A stretch of DNA of 64,000 nt from Lachnospiraceae bacterium (GTDB lineage: Bacteria > Bacillota_A > Clostridia > Lachnospirales > Lachnospiraceae). The position numbers were made by a program, and so were the translations under genes. The stretch is taken from assembly GCA_900764695.1 (NCBI GenBank), contig CAAFOY010000030.1:77337-141336 (forward strand), in the 5' to 3' direction. The notes below the pieces were generated by a model. It searched no databases and was not told the DNA's origin. It was given only the letters and a program-made list of their open reading frames with translations. Shown one piece after another: positions 43,481-51,927 of this stretch (position 1 is the stretch's first letter; every line of letters starts with the position of its first letter).

Positions 43481-43500
43481 CTTTATGACATATCATAAAG
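43481..43500. promoter_or_regulatory. Inverted repeat upstream of the acyltransferase
   Basis: CTTTATGA-CATA-TCATAAAG, 8-base perfect arms. It sits about 28 bases before the acyltransferase ATG (43453), next to its ribosome site, and could be an operator. No T run follows, so it is not a terminator. Confidence 0.4.
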
Positions 43501-43514
43501 CGTGTACATTGCAT

Positions 43515-43552
43515 AAAACAGGGACAGTATCCGAATTTTTGAACACTGTCCC
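43515..43552 (-). terminator. Hairpin after the COG0523 GTPase gene
   Basis: Perfect 8-bp stem GGGACAGT/ACTGTCCC (43521-43528 with 43545-43552), 16-base loop, followed on the - strand by TGTTTTA. It lies 44 bases past the stop of the - strand GTPase gene. Confidence 0.6.
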
Positions 43553-43595
43553 AAAATCAAGCTTTAAAAATGTATATATTATTAGAATATATTTA

Positions 43596-44864
43596 TTAGT
43601 AAGCTAAGCAATCATCTAATGATTTAATAATAGCTTCCTTGTCCATATCGTGGCCAATAAATACTACTTTAATCATTCTGTCGCCTACTTTTTCATCCCA
43701 ATCCTCAACTAATGTAGGATCTTCTTTCATCATCTTTGCTCGAACTCTTCTAGGAGCTGTAGCAACCCACTGTCCTGCATTTGCAATGTTTATCTGCTTT
43801 CCTGCCTGTTCAAACATGTAAGCATCATTGTTGTTTTCAGCAGCCCAGATAATACCCTTACTTCTAATAATGCCCTTTGGCATTTCATCAAGCCAATCTT
43901 CGAATTTCTCTTTGGCAAAAGGTCTTCTTCTATAGTATACAAATGAGCCGATACCATATTCTTCTGTTTCACCTTCTCCGTGATGGTGATGGTGGTGATG
44001 ATGTCCGTGATGTTCATGTTCATCGTGATCGTCGTGGTCGTGATGTTCATGATCGTGGTCATGGTCTTCATTATGTTCATGATGGTGTTCGTGTTCATCA
44101 TGATGGTGTTCGTCGTGATCATCATCTTCGTCTAAGTCTGCTTCTTCTAATTCGTGAATCCAACCTGCTGACATGCTTGATTTTTCAAAATCAAATCTGT
44201 TAGTGTTTAAGATTTCATCTACATCAATCTGACCGTAGTTTGTTTCAAACATAACAGCTTCAGGCTGAAGTTTTCTGATAATAGCCTTAACTTTTCCAAG
44301 CTGTTCTGACGTAACTGTATCAACTTTGTTAAGAATAATTGTATTACAAAATTCAATCTGCTGAATAATAAGGTTTTCAATATCTTCATCATCAATATCG
44401 TCTTTTACAAGGTTTTCGCCACAACCAAATTCATCAGCCATTCTTGCAACGTCAACAACGGAAACAATGTTGTCAAGTCTTGCAATCTGAGCTTTCTTGT
44501 CATATGAACCGTCTAACATTGTAATTGACTGTGCAATTGGAATAGGTTCGCAGATACCACTTGCTTCAATAAGGATGTAGTCAAACTTTCCTGTACCAAT
44601 AAGGTCAATAATCTGATTGATTAAATCAACCTTTAAAGTACAGCAGATACATCCGTTCTGAAGAGGTACAAGATTGTCATCTTTCTGAGTAACCTGTCCA
44701 CCTTTTTCAATAAGTGAAGCATCAATGTTTACTTCACCGATATCGTTAACGATAACTGCAACTTTATATCCTTTTTGGTTTGATAAAACCTGATTAAGTA
44801 ATGTTGTTTTTCCGGCACCTAAATAACCTGTAAGTAATGTAACCGGCACTAATTTCTTTTCCAT
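43596..44864 (-). CDS. COG0523 (CobW/ZNG1-type) metal GTPase with His-rich loop
   Basis: G3E GTPase of 422 residues that likely delivers a metal, often zinc, to client proteins. P-loop GYLGAGKT at 13-20, metal-binding CxCC at C72-C75 (NGCICC), EASGICEP and NKVD, then a C-terminal CobW domain. Between the domains lies a roughly 50-residue Asp/Glu/His segment with 27 histidines, encoded at about 43977-44133, a probable metal reservoir or sensor. ATG at 44864 has AAGGAAG upstream. The metal (Zn, Co or Ni) cannot be told from this window; no zinc-responsive box was recognised. Confidence 0.9.
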   Translation of the reverse strand: MEKKLVPVTLLTGYLGAGKTTLLNQVLSNQKGYKVAVIVNDIGEVNIDASLIEKGGQVTQKDDNLVPLQNGCICCTLKVDLINQIIDLIGTGKFDYILIEASGICEPIPIAQSITMLDGSYDKKAQIARLDNIVSVVDVARMADEFGCGENLVKDDIDDEDIENLIIQQIEFCNTIILNKVDTVTSEQLGKVKAIIRKLQPEAVMFETNYGQIDVDEILNTNRFDFEKSSMSAGWIHELEEADLDEDDDHDEHHHDEHEHHHEHNEDHDHDHEHHDHDDHDEHEHHGHHHHHHHHGEGETEEYGIGSFVYYRRRPFAKEKFEDWLDEMPKGIIRSKGIIWAAENNNDAYMFEQAGKQINIANAGQWVATAPRRVRAKMMKEDPTLVEDWDEKVGDRMIKVVFIGHDMDKEAIIKSLDDCLAY

Positions 44865-44898
44865 ATCTATACTTCCTTTCATATATTGTAATCTATTT

Positions 44899-46200
44899 TT
44901 ATGCTAAAAAATAAGCACTGTATGGAGCCATTTTTAAACCGCCATCAAGATTCATTATAGCACCTGAAAGCAAATCTGTAACCTGATTTTTTTCTGCTCC
45001 AAAATAAGCTGTATATTCCTGGTCATCAGCATTGATTGCCACATATACTGTTTCATCACCGGTACTTCTTCTAAACACACACTGTTTGTTAGTTAAAACA
45101 GTTGATGTAAAATCTCCGTAATTTAATGCTTTAGAGTTCTTCTTTATATCTGCAAGCTTAGAGATAAATTCGCTTAATTCATTAAATTCCGGTTCTTTAA
45201 AAGAAGGTCTAAGAGTCGGATCCCCCTGACTCTTATCAGCTTTTGCCCCCCATTCACTTCCGTAATATACACAAGGTATGCCCGGCATTCCAAATAATAA
45301 TGCGTAGATTAAAGGTAAGTGATTTTCGTTAGTCAGAATACTTGCAACTCTTGTAACGTCGTGATTATCAACGAAACACAATAAATGTTTGCCTTTGTAT
45401 AAAGTCCAGTTTTCAGGGCCAAACTGACGAAGTAATGAATGATTAATTTCAAACATATTCATTGAATTAAAACTTGAATAAAGTCCCTTGTAACATTCAT
45501 AGTTGGTTGCAGAATGTAACATTTCGTCATTCATTCTCTGATTGTAATCGCCGTGAAGCATTTCCCCCACAAGGAAAAAATCTTTTTTAAGTGAGTCTGT
45601 GTGACGTCTTAAACGTTTTAAAAATTCAAAATCAAGGCAATAAGCTACATCAAGTCTTATTCCGTCAATGTCAAATTCATTAATCCAGAAACTTACTGCA
45701 TCCAAAAGGTAATCTACAACTTCCGGGTTATAAAGGTTAAGTTTTACAAGGTCGTAATTGCCTTCCCAACCTTCATACCAAAGTCCGTCATTGTAGTTAG
45801 AATTGCCATTTAAGTCAATATTAAACCAATGAAGATATTTAGAGTTCTCTCTATTGGCACATACATCCTGAAATTGAGGAAAACCACGTCCCACGTGATT
45901 GAAAACGCCGTCTACAACAACTTTTATGCCGTTGTTGTGTAAATCCTTACAAAGATTCTTAAAATCCTCATTATCGCCTAATCTTACATCAATCTTTTTG
46001 TAATCTCTTGTGTTATATCCGTGAGTGTCAGATTCGAACAATGGGGAGAAATAAATTGCGTTTGCTCCTAATTTCTTAATGTGTGGAATCCAGTCAGCTA
46101 TTTTAGTGATTCTATGTTCCAAAACACCGTCATTTTCAAATGGTGCACCACAGAATCCTAATGGATATATCTGATAAAAAACACTTTCATATGCCCACAT
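44899..46200 (-). CDS. GH13 family alpha-glucosidase/cyclomaltodextrinase-like
   Basis: Cytoplasmic-looking (no signal peptide) alpha-amylase superfamily enzyme of 433 residues. Catalytic triad visible: nucleophile D in GIRLDVA, acid/base E in LVGEML and D in FVDNHDV; region I is VVVDGVFNHVG. The short N-terminus (YQIYPLGFCGAP) lacks the extra N-domain of neopullulanases, so a maltodextrin-degrading glucosidase is likely. It is upstream of, and 34 bases from, the metal GTPase gene. Confidence 0.88.
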   Translation of the reverse strand: MWAYESVFYQIYPLGFCGAPFENDGVLEHRITKIADWIPHIKKLGANAIYFSPLFESDTHGYNTRDYKKIDVRLGDNEDFKNLCKDLHNNGIKVVVDGVFNHVGRGFPQFQDVCANRENSKYLHWFNIDLNGNSNYNDGLWYEGWEGNYDLVKLNLYNPEVVDYLLDAVSFWINEFDIDGIRLDVAYCLDFEFLKRLRRHTDSLKKDFFLVGEMLHGDYNQRMNDEMLHSATNYECYKGLYSSFNSMNMFEINHSLLRQFGPENWTLYKGKHLLCFVDNHDVTRVASILTNENHLPLIYALLFGMPGIPCVYYGSEWGAKADKSQGDPTLRPSFKEPEFNELSEFISKLADIKKNSKALNYGDFTSTVLTNKQCVFRRSTGDETVYVAINADDQEYTAYFGAEKNQVTDLLSGAIMNLDGGLKMAPYSAYFLA

Positions 46201-46230
46201 ATTCCAGCCTCCTTTTGTTTTATAATGCGC

Positions 46231-46276
46231 AAAAAGGAAATCTTACAAAAAGACAAATGCCTAATTTAAGATTTCC
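46231..46276 (-). terminator. Terminator of the obg-rsfS operon
   Basis: 10-bp perfect stem (46236-46245 with 46267-46276), 21-base loop, then TTTTT on the - strand. It starts 20 bases after the rsfS stop. Confidence 0.8.
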
Positions 46277-46295
46277 ATTTTGTTAAAATTTATCT

Positions 46296-46643
46296 TTATA
46301 GTTCTTCTACATTTACGATTTTTCCGTCACGCCAGATTCTTTCCAAATCATAGAAAAGTCTGTCATCTTCATTAAATACGTGAACAATAACATCTTCATA
46401 ATCAATAAGAATCCAGTTGGCGTTAGTATAGCCCTCTACGTGTTTTGGAGAAAGACCGGCCTTTGCAAATTCATCTTCAACATTGCCTGCCAATGCCTTA
46501 ACCTGATTCTCGTTAGTTCCACCAGCGATTATGAAATAATCTGCTATTATAGAAATTTCAGAAATATCTATAATAGTAATGTTTACACCCTTTTTGTCAT
46601 CAAGAGCATTGTATGCAATCTTTGCAAGTTCTTTTGAAGTCAT
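46296..46643 (-). CDS. rsfS: Ribosomal silencing factor RsfS
   Basis: 115-residue RsfS/YbeB/Iojap protein that binds uL14 and blocks subunit joining when nutrients fall. Family motifs: ADYFIIAGGTNENQVKALA, the middle GLSPKHVEGYTNANWILIDY and VHVFNEDDRLFYDLERIW. It starts 3 bases after the NadD/YqeK gene and ends the operon before a terminator. Confidence 0.95.
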   Translation of the reverse strand: MTSKELAKIAYNALDDKKGVNITIIDISEISIIADYFIIAGGTNENQVKALAGNVEDEFAKAGLSPKHVEGYTNANWILIDYEDVIVHVFNEDDRLFYDLERIWRDGKIVNVEEL

Positions 46644-46646
46644 AAT

Positions 46647-47837
46647 TTATCTCTCCTCAATTAATTTTTTATAGAAATTATAAGCTGTAATAGTATTGTC
46701 ATCTATACAATCCAAAGATTTGGCTTTCAAATATTCAACTGTATCTTCAAGAATCCTAAATGTAAGCATATCAAGGTCTGATAATGCTATGCTTCTTAAT
46801 TCTTCAAGATGTGGCTGCTTAGTTCTGCCCGGCTCAATATAATCTGCACAAAATACTATTTTTTCAAGGTCTGTCATATTATCTTTTCCTGTTGTATGCC
46901 ATGTTATGGCTGATAATATTTCTTCATCAGTTATGCCATATTTATTCTTTGCCATAAAAGCACCTACTTTTCCGTGCAAAAGAGAAGGATTTCTCTCTTC
47001 GAATACATTAATTGGAAGATTATTGTCCTTGCATATCTGCAAAAGTTTTTGGTCGCTGAAATTCTTTGCACAATCGTGTAAAATACCTGCAAAATAAGCT
47101 TTGTTAGGATTAACATTAAATGCCTCAGCCATATTTTTTGCTGTTTTTGCCACATTTAATGTATGAGTATATCTTGAAGGCTTTAGTTCCTTTTCCAAAT
47201 CCTGTGTTATTTTGTTAATGGACCAGGCTCTGTTAACGTTAGTATCAGTATACAAATCATTATCGATAATATATTTATATACTGATTCCGGAACAGCTTT
47301 TTTAATTTCTTCGTGACTATGGGTTCTGATAAAGCCTGAAGAAATATCCATGGCTTTCATATCGATTATGCCAATTGTTGTGTTATAGGTTTCTTCTATT
47401 TCTTTGATTTTTGAATCCATTAAATCAAAGCTTTCGTCATCTCTTCTAACTGTAAGAAGTTTGGCATATTTTAAAATAATGTCAGGTCTGTACCAGCTCA
47501 AAAAAGACATAATTGAATCGCTGCCAAGAATAAAATAATATTCAATATCGGGATTTAATTCGTTAAGCAAATATAATGTATCTGCTGTATAAGTTACATC
47601 GTGCATATTAATTTCAAAGTCTGAAAATTCAATATTTTCATATGGCAAAATTGCAAGCTTAATCATATTAATTCTATGAAAATTAGATGTAATGGTATTC
47701 TTGTCTTTGTGAGGTGGGTTTGGTGTTGGCATTACCATAACCTTGTCAAGGCTAAACTGGTTAAGTGCAGCTTTTGCTATTTCAATATGAGCATTGTGTA
47801 TTGGATCAAAAGTACCACCTAAAATTCCTACTTTCAT
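46647..47837 (-). CDS. NadD-YqeK fusion: nicotinate-nucleotide adenylyltransferase plus HD phosphohydrolase
   Basis: 396 residues joining two enzymes that are separate neighbours in Bacillus. Residues 1-195 are NadD (GGTFDPIHNAH at 7-17; ISSGFIRTH near the end), making deamido-NAD in NAD synthesis. Residues about 205-396 are an HD domain of the YqeK type (HTLNVAKTA, AGILHDCAKN, later TWHTTG), a family that cleaves Ap4A symmetrically. There is no stop or frameshift between them. ATG at 47837 has GGAGA upstream; the operon order yhbY-nadD-yqeK-rsfS is as in Bacillus. Confidence 0.9.
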   Translation of the reverse strand: MKVGILGGTFDPIHNAHIEIAKAALNQFSLDKVMVMPTPNPPHKDKNTITSNFHRINMIKLAILPYENIEFSDFEINMHDVTYTADTLYLLNELNPDIEYYFILGSDSIMSFLSWYRPDIILKYAKLLTVRRDDESFDLMDSKIKEIEETYNTTIGIIDMKAMDISSGFIRTHSHEEIKKAVPESVYKYIIDNDLYTDTNVNRAWSINKITQDLEKELKPSRYTHTLNVAKTAKNMAEAFNVNPNKAYFAGILHDCAKNFSDQKLLQICKDNNLPINVFEERNPSLLHGKVGAFMAKNKYGITDEEILSAITWHTTGKDNMTDLEKIVFCADYIEPGRTKQPHLEELRSIALSDLDMLTFRILEDTVEYLKAKSLDCIDDNTITAYNFYKKLIEER

Positions 47838-47867
47838 AACTGTCTCCTATTTATGTCTATGGATTAT

Positions 47868-48161
47868 TTATGGAAGAATTATTTTTCTATTCTTTTCTTC
47901 TTTTGCAGGTCTGTATAATACAATTTTTCTTCCAATAACATGAACAACAGATGAATGTGTTCTATCAGCTAAAACTTCTGCAATTGATCTTGGATCATCA
48001 AAACAGTTTTTTAAAACACTTAATTTGATAAGTTCTCTTTTTTCTAAAGCTTCATCTATGGCTACTGTAAGTTCAGGTGTAACAGATGACTTACCTACCT
48101 GAAAAATAGGAGCTTCCATAGCTGAAATCTTTCTTAAATAAGCTCTTTGTTTACTATTCAT
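47868..48161 (-). CDS. yhbY: YhbY family RNA-binding protein
   Basis: 97-residue CRM-domain protein associated with 50S subunit assembly. MNSKQRAYLRKISAM opens the protein; IFQVGKSSVTPELTVAIDEAL and the GxxG-like VIGRKIVLYR segment are family marks. Between obg and nadD in the ribosome assembly operon. Confidence 0.92.
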   Translation of the reverse strand: MNSKQRAYLRKISAMEAPIFQVGKSSVTPELTVAIDEALEKRELIKLSVLKNCFDDPRSIAEVLADRTHSSVVHVIGRKIVLYRPAKEEKNRKIILP

Positions 48162-48187
48162 TTATTTTCTCCAATTATTAAACTATA

Positions 48188-49471
48188 TTATTTATAGTAA
48201 TCAAACTGGTGACCGTAAATTTTTACTGTATCACCATCTTCAATTCCAAGTTCCTCTAATTCTTCAAGGATACCGTTGTTCTTCATAAAGTTCTGGAAGA
48301 ACATAAAGCCCTTTTCTGAATCAATATTAGTATAACCAAGCATTCTCTCAATTCTCGGTCCTTCAACAGAATATAATCCGTCTTCAACTTTTTCAACAGT
48401 ATATGGAAGTGATTCATTATCCTGGAATTCAAATGGGTCATATTCCTGTTCGTAAACAACAGGTTCGTCACCGAATTCATCTAAAAGACTTCTTACATAG
48501 AAAAGAAGTTCTTTTAATCCTTTACCACTAACTGCTGAAATTGGAAATACCTTAATATCAGGCTCAAACTCTTTTTTTATGCCATCGATAACTTCGTTAG
48601 TATCACCGTAAATTGCGTCAATTTTGTTAGCTGCAATAACCTGTGGTCTCTTTAAAAGATCAGGGTTATAAGCCTCTAATTCTTTGTTGATTGCCTTAAT
48701 GTCAGCTATAGGATCACGTCCTTCTACTGAAGCGGCATCAATCATATGAATTATAACTTTTGTTCTTTCAATGTGCTTTAAGAACTTGTGACCAAGTCCA
48801 ACACCTTCAGAAGCTCCTTCAATAAGTCCCGGAATATCTGCAATAACAAACCCTTTACCGCCGTCTAAGTCTACAACACCAAGATTAGGATTTAAAGTTG
48901 TAAAGTGATAGTTGGCAATCTTAGGATCTGCATTAGTTACACGAGATAAAAGTGTTGACTTACCAACGTTAGGAAATCCTACAAGACCAACGTCTGCAAT
49001 ACTCTTTAATTCTAATGTTACATTAAGTTCCATTGCTTTCTGTCCCGGCTGGGCATATTTTGGAACCTGCATTGTTGCTGTTGCATAATGTTGGTTACCC
49101 TTTCCGCCACGACCGCCTTTTAGGACTACAGCTCTCTGATTATCACCACTCATGTCAGCAACAATCTTTCCTGTTTCAGCTTCTCTGATAATTGTTCCTT
49201 CAGGAACTTTTATAATAAGGTCTTCACCGTTTTTTCCTGTTTTATTCTGCTTACCGCCCTCCTGACCCGGTTCTGCTTTGTAATTGTGGTTATGTCTAAA
49301 TTCATAAAGTGTATTTAAACCTTTATCTACCTGAAAAATAATGTCGCCACCTTTTCCACCGTCACCACCGTTTGGACCGCCATTTGGAACGTATAATTCA
49401 CGACGGAATGAAACATGTCCGTCGCCACCTTTTCCTGATTTTATATAAATTTTTGCGAAATCTGCAAACAT
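48188..49471 (-). CDS. obg: GTPase Obg/CgtA
   Basis: Essential GTPase in late 50S assembly and stress control. 427 residues: glycine-rich Obg fold (1-158, such as FADFAKIYIKSGKGGDGHVS), G domain with GFPNVGKSTLLS, DIPGLIEGAS and ANKID, and the C-terminal OCT domain typical of Gram-positives. GGAGG lies before the ATG at 49471. It heads the obg-yhbY-nadD/yqeK-rsfS operon, after the rpmA terminator. Confidence 0.97.
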   Translation of the reverse strand: MFADFAKIYIKSGKGGDGHVSFRRELYVPNGGPNGGDGGKGGDIIFQVDKGLNTLYEFRHNHNYKAEPGQEGGKQNKTGKNGEDLIIKVPEGTIIREAETGKIVADMSGDNQRAVVLKGGRGGKGNQHYATATMQVPKYAQPGQKAMELNVTLELKSIADVGLVGFPNVGKSTLLSRVTNADPKIANYHFTTLNPNLGVVDLDGGKGFVIADIPGLIEGASEGVGLGHKFLKHIERTKVIIHMIDAASVEGRDPIADIKAINKELEAYNPDLLKRPQVIAANKIDAIYGDTNEVIDGIKKEFEPDIKVFPISAVSGKGLKELLFYVRSLLDEFGDEPVVYEQEYDPFEFQDNESLPYTVEKVEDGLYSVEGPRIERMLGYTNIDSEKGFMFFQNFMKNNGILEELEELGIEDGDTVKIYGHQFDYYK

Positions 49472-49525
49472 GTAATACCTCCAATCTTAGGGGTTAAAAA
49501 CTGTAATGGGAGTTATCCCTGTTAT

Positions 49526-49565
49526 ATAAAAGAATAGGCTCCAAATCAGAAATGACTTGAAGCCT
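49526..49565 (-). terminator. Terminator after rpmA
   Basis: 13-bp stem on the - strand (49565-49553 with 49548-49536, two G-U pairs), TTTC-type tetraloop, then ATTCTTTTAT. It separates rplU-prp-rpmA from obg. Confidence 0.78.
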
Positions 49566-49582
49566 GTTGTTACTTGTTTAAA

Positions 49583-49867
49583 TTATTCAGCTACTGGATA
49601 TACAGAAACCTGTTTCTTGTCTCTGCCCTTTCTTTCGAATCTAACGATACCATCTGATGTAGCAAATAATGTATCATCACCACCACGGCCTACATTGATA
49701 CCAGGGTGAATCTTTGTACCACGCTGTCTGTAAAGAATGTTTCCAGCCTTAACAAACTGTCCGTCTGCTCTTTTAGCACCAAGTCTCTTTGATTCTGAGT
49801 CTCTACCGTTCTTTGTAGAACCCATACCTTTTTTATGAGCGAAGAACTGAAGGTTCATCTTCATCAT
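49583..49867 (-). CDS. rpmA: 50S ribosomal protein L27 (with cleavable N-terminal extension)
   Basis: bL27, 94 residues, near the peptidyl transferase centre. The start [20 protein letters not shown] carries the Firmicutes extension that the protease Prp removes after LQFF, leaving AHKKG as the mature end. Prp is encoded immediately upstream, ending 2 bases before this ATG; GGAGG of rpmA lies in the prp stop region. Confidence 0.97.
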   Translation of the reverse strand: MMKMNLQFFAHKKGMGSTKNGRDSESKRLGAKRADGQFVKAGNILYRQRGTKIHPGINVGRGGDDTLFATSDGIVRFERKGRDKKQVSVYPVAE

Positions 49868-49869
49868 AG

Positions 49870-50193
49870 CTATACCTCCTTATAATCTAATGATATAAAA
49901 TCTCTGTTTTCTTCATATAAATCATTTAACCCTAAGGCCAAAGACTTAAATAATAGTTGGGATTGTTCTGATGATTTTGACTTGAACTTAAATTCAATTA
50001 ATGCCTTATTAGGATTCTCATTTAAAATGAACTTGTCATTTGTAAAAGAATCAACGGAATTAATAAAATTAATTGTCAAAACCGAAATCCCTGCACAAAC
50101 AATGTCACTGCCCTCTTCAGCGTATCCGGAATGTCCTAAAACTCTGAAACCAACAAATGAATTATTTGTTTTATAAAAAGTTATATTAGTCAT
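49870..50193 (-). CDS. prp: Ribosomal-processing cysteine protease Prp
   Basis: 107-residue cysteine protease (YsxB) that trims the L27 N-terminus. Catalytic pair H21 (GHSGYAEEG) and C33 (DIVCAGIS). Always between rplU and rpmA in Firmicutes, as here. Confidence 0.95.
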   Translation of the reverse strand: MTNITFYKTNNSFVGFRVLGHSGYAEEGSDIVCAGISVLTINFINSVDSFTNDKFILNENPNKALIEFKFKSKSSEQSQLLFKSLALGLNDLYEENRDFISLDYKEV

Positions 50194-50207
50194 ACAACCA
50201 CCTTCAA

Positions 50208-50516
50208 TTAAGCGTTGATCTTGTCAATCTTAACTTCTGTGTACTGCTGTCTGTGACCATTCTTTTTATGATAACCTGTTTTTCTCTTATACTTGTAAAC
50301 GATAACTTTCTTAGCCTTGCCATCACCTACTACTGTAGCTTCAACGCTTGCTCCGTCAACTGTTGGTTCACCAACCTTAACGTCATCACCGCCAACTAAA
50401 AGAACCTGGTCAAAAGTAAACTTGCTTCCAGCTTCAACACCAAGCTTTTCAACTCTGATTGTCTGGCCTTCTTCAACTTTATACTGTTTACCACCTGTTG
50501 CTATAATTGCGTACAT
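50208..50516 (-). CDS. rplU: 50S ribosomal protein L21
   Basis: bL21, 102 residues from the ATG at 50516 ([18 protein letters not shown]), with AGGAGG 8 bases upstream; a GTG three codons earlier is rejected. The basic [21 protein letters not shown] tail is the rRNA-binding part. First gene of rplU-prp-rpmA, preceded by a structured leader. Confidence 0.97.
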   Translation of the reverse strand: MYAIIATGGKQYKVEEGQTIRVEKLGVEAGSKFTFDQVLLVGGDDVKVGEPTVDGASVEATVVGDGKAKKVIVYKYKRKTGYHKKNGHRQQYTEVKIDKINA

Positions 50517-50525
50517 TATGGGCAC

Positions 50526-50597
50526 CTCCTATTACTCATTACTCGCCAGTTTCGGTGACTGCTATTGCAGTACTTATAACCACACTGAGCGGCATAC
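50526..50597 (-). ncRNA. L21-type ribosomal protein leader (cis-regulatory RNA)
   Basis: The roughly 70-base leader before rplU can fold: an outer stem CGC(U)CAGU with ACUGGCG and an inner hairpin ACTGC-AATA-GCAGT (50558-50571). It contains CACCGAAACTGGCGAGTAA, which I recall as part of the Firmicutes L21 leader motif. Likely autoregulation by L21; identification from memory, not from a model search. Confidence 0.6.
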
Positions 50598-50603
50598 TAT
50601 AGT

Positions 50604-50632
50604 ATAGTATCACAGGTATTTGCTCTTGTCAA
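50604..50632 (-). promoter_or_regulatory. rplU operon promoter
   Basis: On the - strand: TTGACA (50632-50627), 17-base spacer, TACTAT (50609-50604). Start point near 50597, at the head of the structured leader. Confidence 0.8.
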
Positions 50633-50722
50633 ACAAATTTTTTCATATTTTAGAAATAATCTATAGAATTCTTTTTATTGTTCATATTGTGAGAGGTTTA
50701 GCAATTATATAATCAGGTAATC

Positions 50723-51916
50723 TTATTTTATCATTACATTATCATTATCAGTTAATGGAATTACAACGCAAGGCTGTCCGTCTATTGTTTCCTGGCGGAT
50801 TAATTCTTTCTTGTCTGAGTTGACTTTTATGATAATGTCACTTTCTCCCGGTTCTTCACCACTTTGTTCTTCTGTTATAGTGGCAATCTTTCTGTTTAAT
50901 TCTTTAATTTCTTCTTTAAGGAGATACTTTTCATTATTATCTTTTACAATTTTTGCGGCTTTATTAGGAACGATATCTCCAATCAAAGGAATCTCCTCAT
51001 TGTTAATAGATGTCATATATTTGTCGCCAATAGATTCGGCTTTGTTTTCCTGAATGCCGGCATATTCCAAGGCACTTTTTATGTGTGTTTTAGAAATAGT
51101 TGATTCAGGTTCATCTTCTGAAATTTGGGCAAGCTCAATATTTACGGATTCCATTACTTCTTTAATATTGTCTTCTCCTGTTACTTCCAAAACCATATCA
51201 TTTAAAACGTTCTGCTGCTGGGCATGTGTTAACTTCTGTCTGCACCCAAGAATGTCTTCAATCATTTCAGTATGAACATTCTTTGAATCGGCTGTATATA
51301 AAAGTACAGAATGGATATCACTGCTTCTATCAATAAATGCAGGGAAAACAAAACCTGTTTCAGGCATTCCAACAAACCATTCCCGGTTTAATGTGCTGAT
51401 TCTGTTTTTGTCTTTGTTGTAACCAAGTCCCGGTTTTGACAGAACCATTGGACAGATGGCACATATTATGTATTCATAAACTTCTTCAGATTCATCTAAT
51501 TTATTATTGTCAGATGTTTTTGTCATAACGTCGTAAACATCATGAAAAAGTAAAATTAAATAATTTCCAAGTGAATCATATTTTTCAATAATCATATCAT
51601 AGAAAGTATCAACTAAGCCCTGATCTTTTAAGGCACTTTTCTTAAGTCCCATTAAGAATTGCTGATGACCTCCCGGCTGTTCTTCTTCGATAGGAAAATT
51701 AAGCTCCAAAATATTATTTCCAACATTAGTAGAAAGAACTTTTTTGCCTATTTCCAAGTACTTGTAATATTCTTCATCTTCAAGATTCATAAATATTTCA
51801 TCAAGATTTGTAACTTTATTCTTATTGTCATCTACGTAACAACCACATATTTTTGTGAACGTACAACTGTCTTTTTTTAATCTTCTTCTTAATTCACCAA
51901 TTGATTTCTTATCCAT
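50723..51916 (-). CDS. DUF4317 protein of unknown function
   Basis: 397 residues, soluble and acidic. It matches the DUF4317 family common in Lachnospiraceae and relatives (MDKKSIGELRRRLKKDSCTF, CGCYVDDNKNK, YNKDKNRISTLNREWFVGMP). Two N-terminal cysteines (TFTKICGCYV) could be a metal or redox site but are not proven. A coiled-coil-like stretch lies at about 330-360. Last gene of the HAD-to-DUF4317 operon; 11 bases from the SanA-like gene. Confidence 0.75.
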   Translation of the reverse strand: MDKKSIGELRRRLKKDSCTFTKICGCYVDDNKNKVTNLDEIFMNLEDEEYYKYLEIGKKVLSTNVGNNILELNFPIEEEQPGGHQQFLMGLKKSALKDQGLVDTFYDMIIEKYDSLGNYLILLFHDVYDVMTKTSDNNKLDESEEVYEYIICAICPMVLSKPGLGYNKDKNRISTLNREWFVGMPETGFVFPAFIDRSSDIHSVLLYTADSKNVHTEMIEDILGCRQKLTHAQQQNVLNDMVLEVTGEDNIKEVMESVNIELAQISEDEPESTISKTHIKSALEYAGIQENKAESIGDKYMTSINNEEIPLIGDIVPNKAAKIVKDNNEKYLLKEEIKELNRKIATITEEQSGEEPGESDIIIKVNSDKKELIRQETIDGQPCVVIPLTDNDNVMIK

Positions 51917-51927
51917 ATATTCTGCTC

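Noticed and set aside
43790..44125. Open frames on both strands over the His-rich loop
   Set aside because: They read Met/Thr- or Asp/Val-rich translations of the repeat DNA in other frames; the metal GTPase frame explains the sequence.
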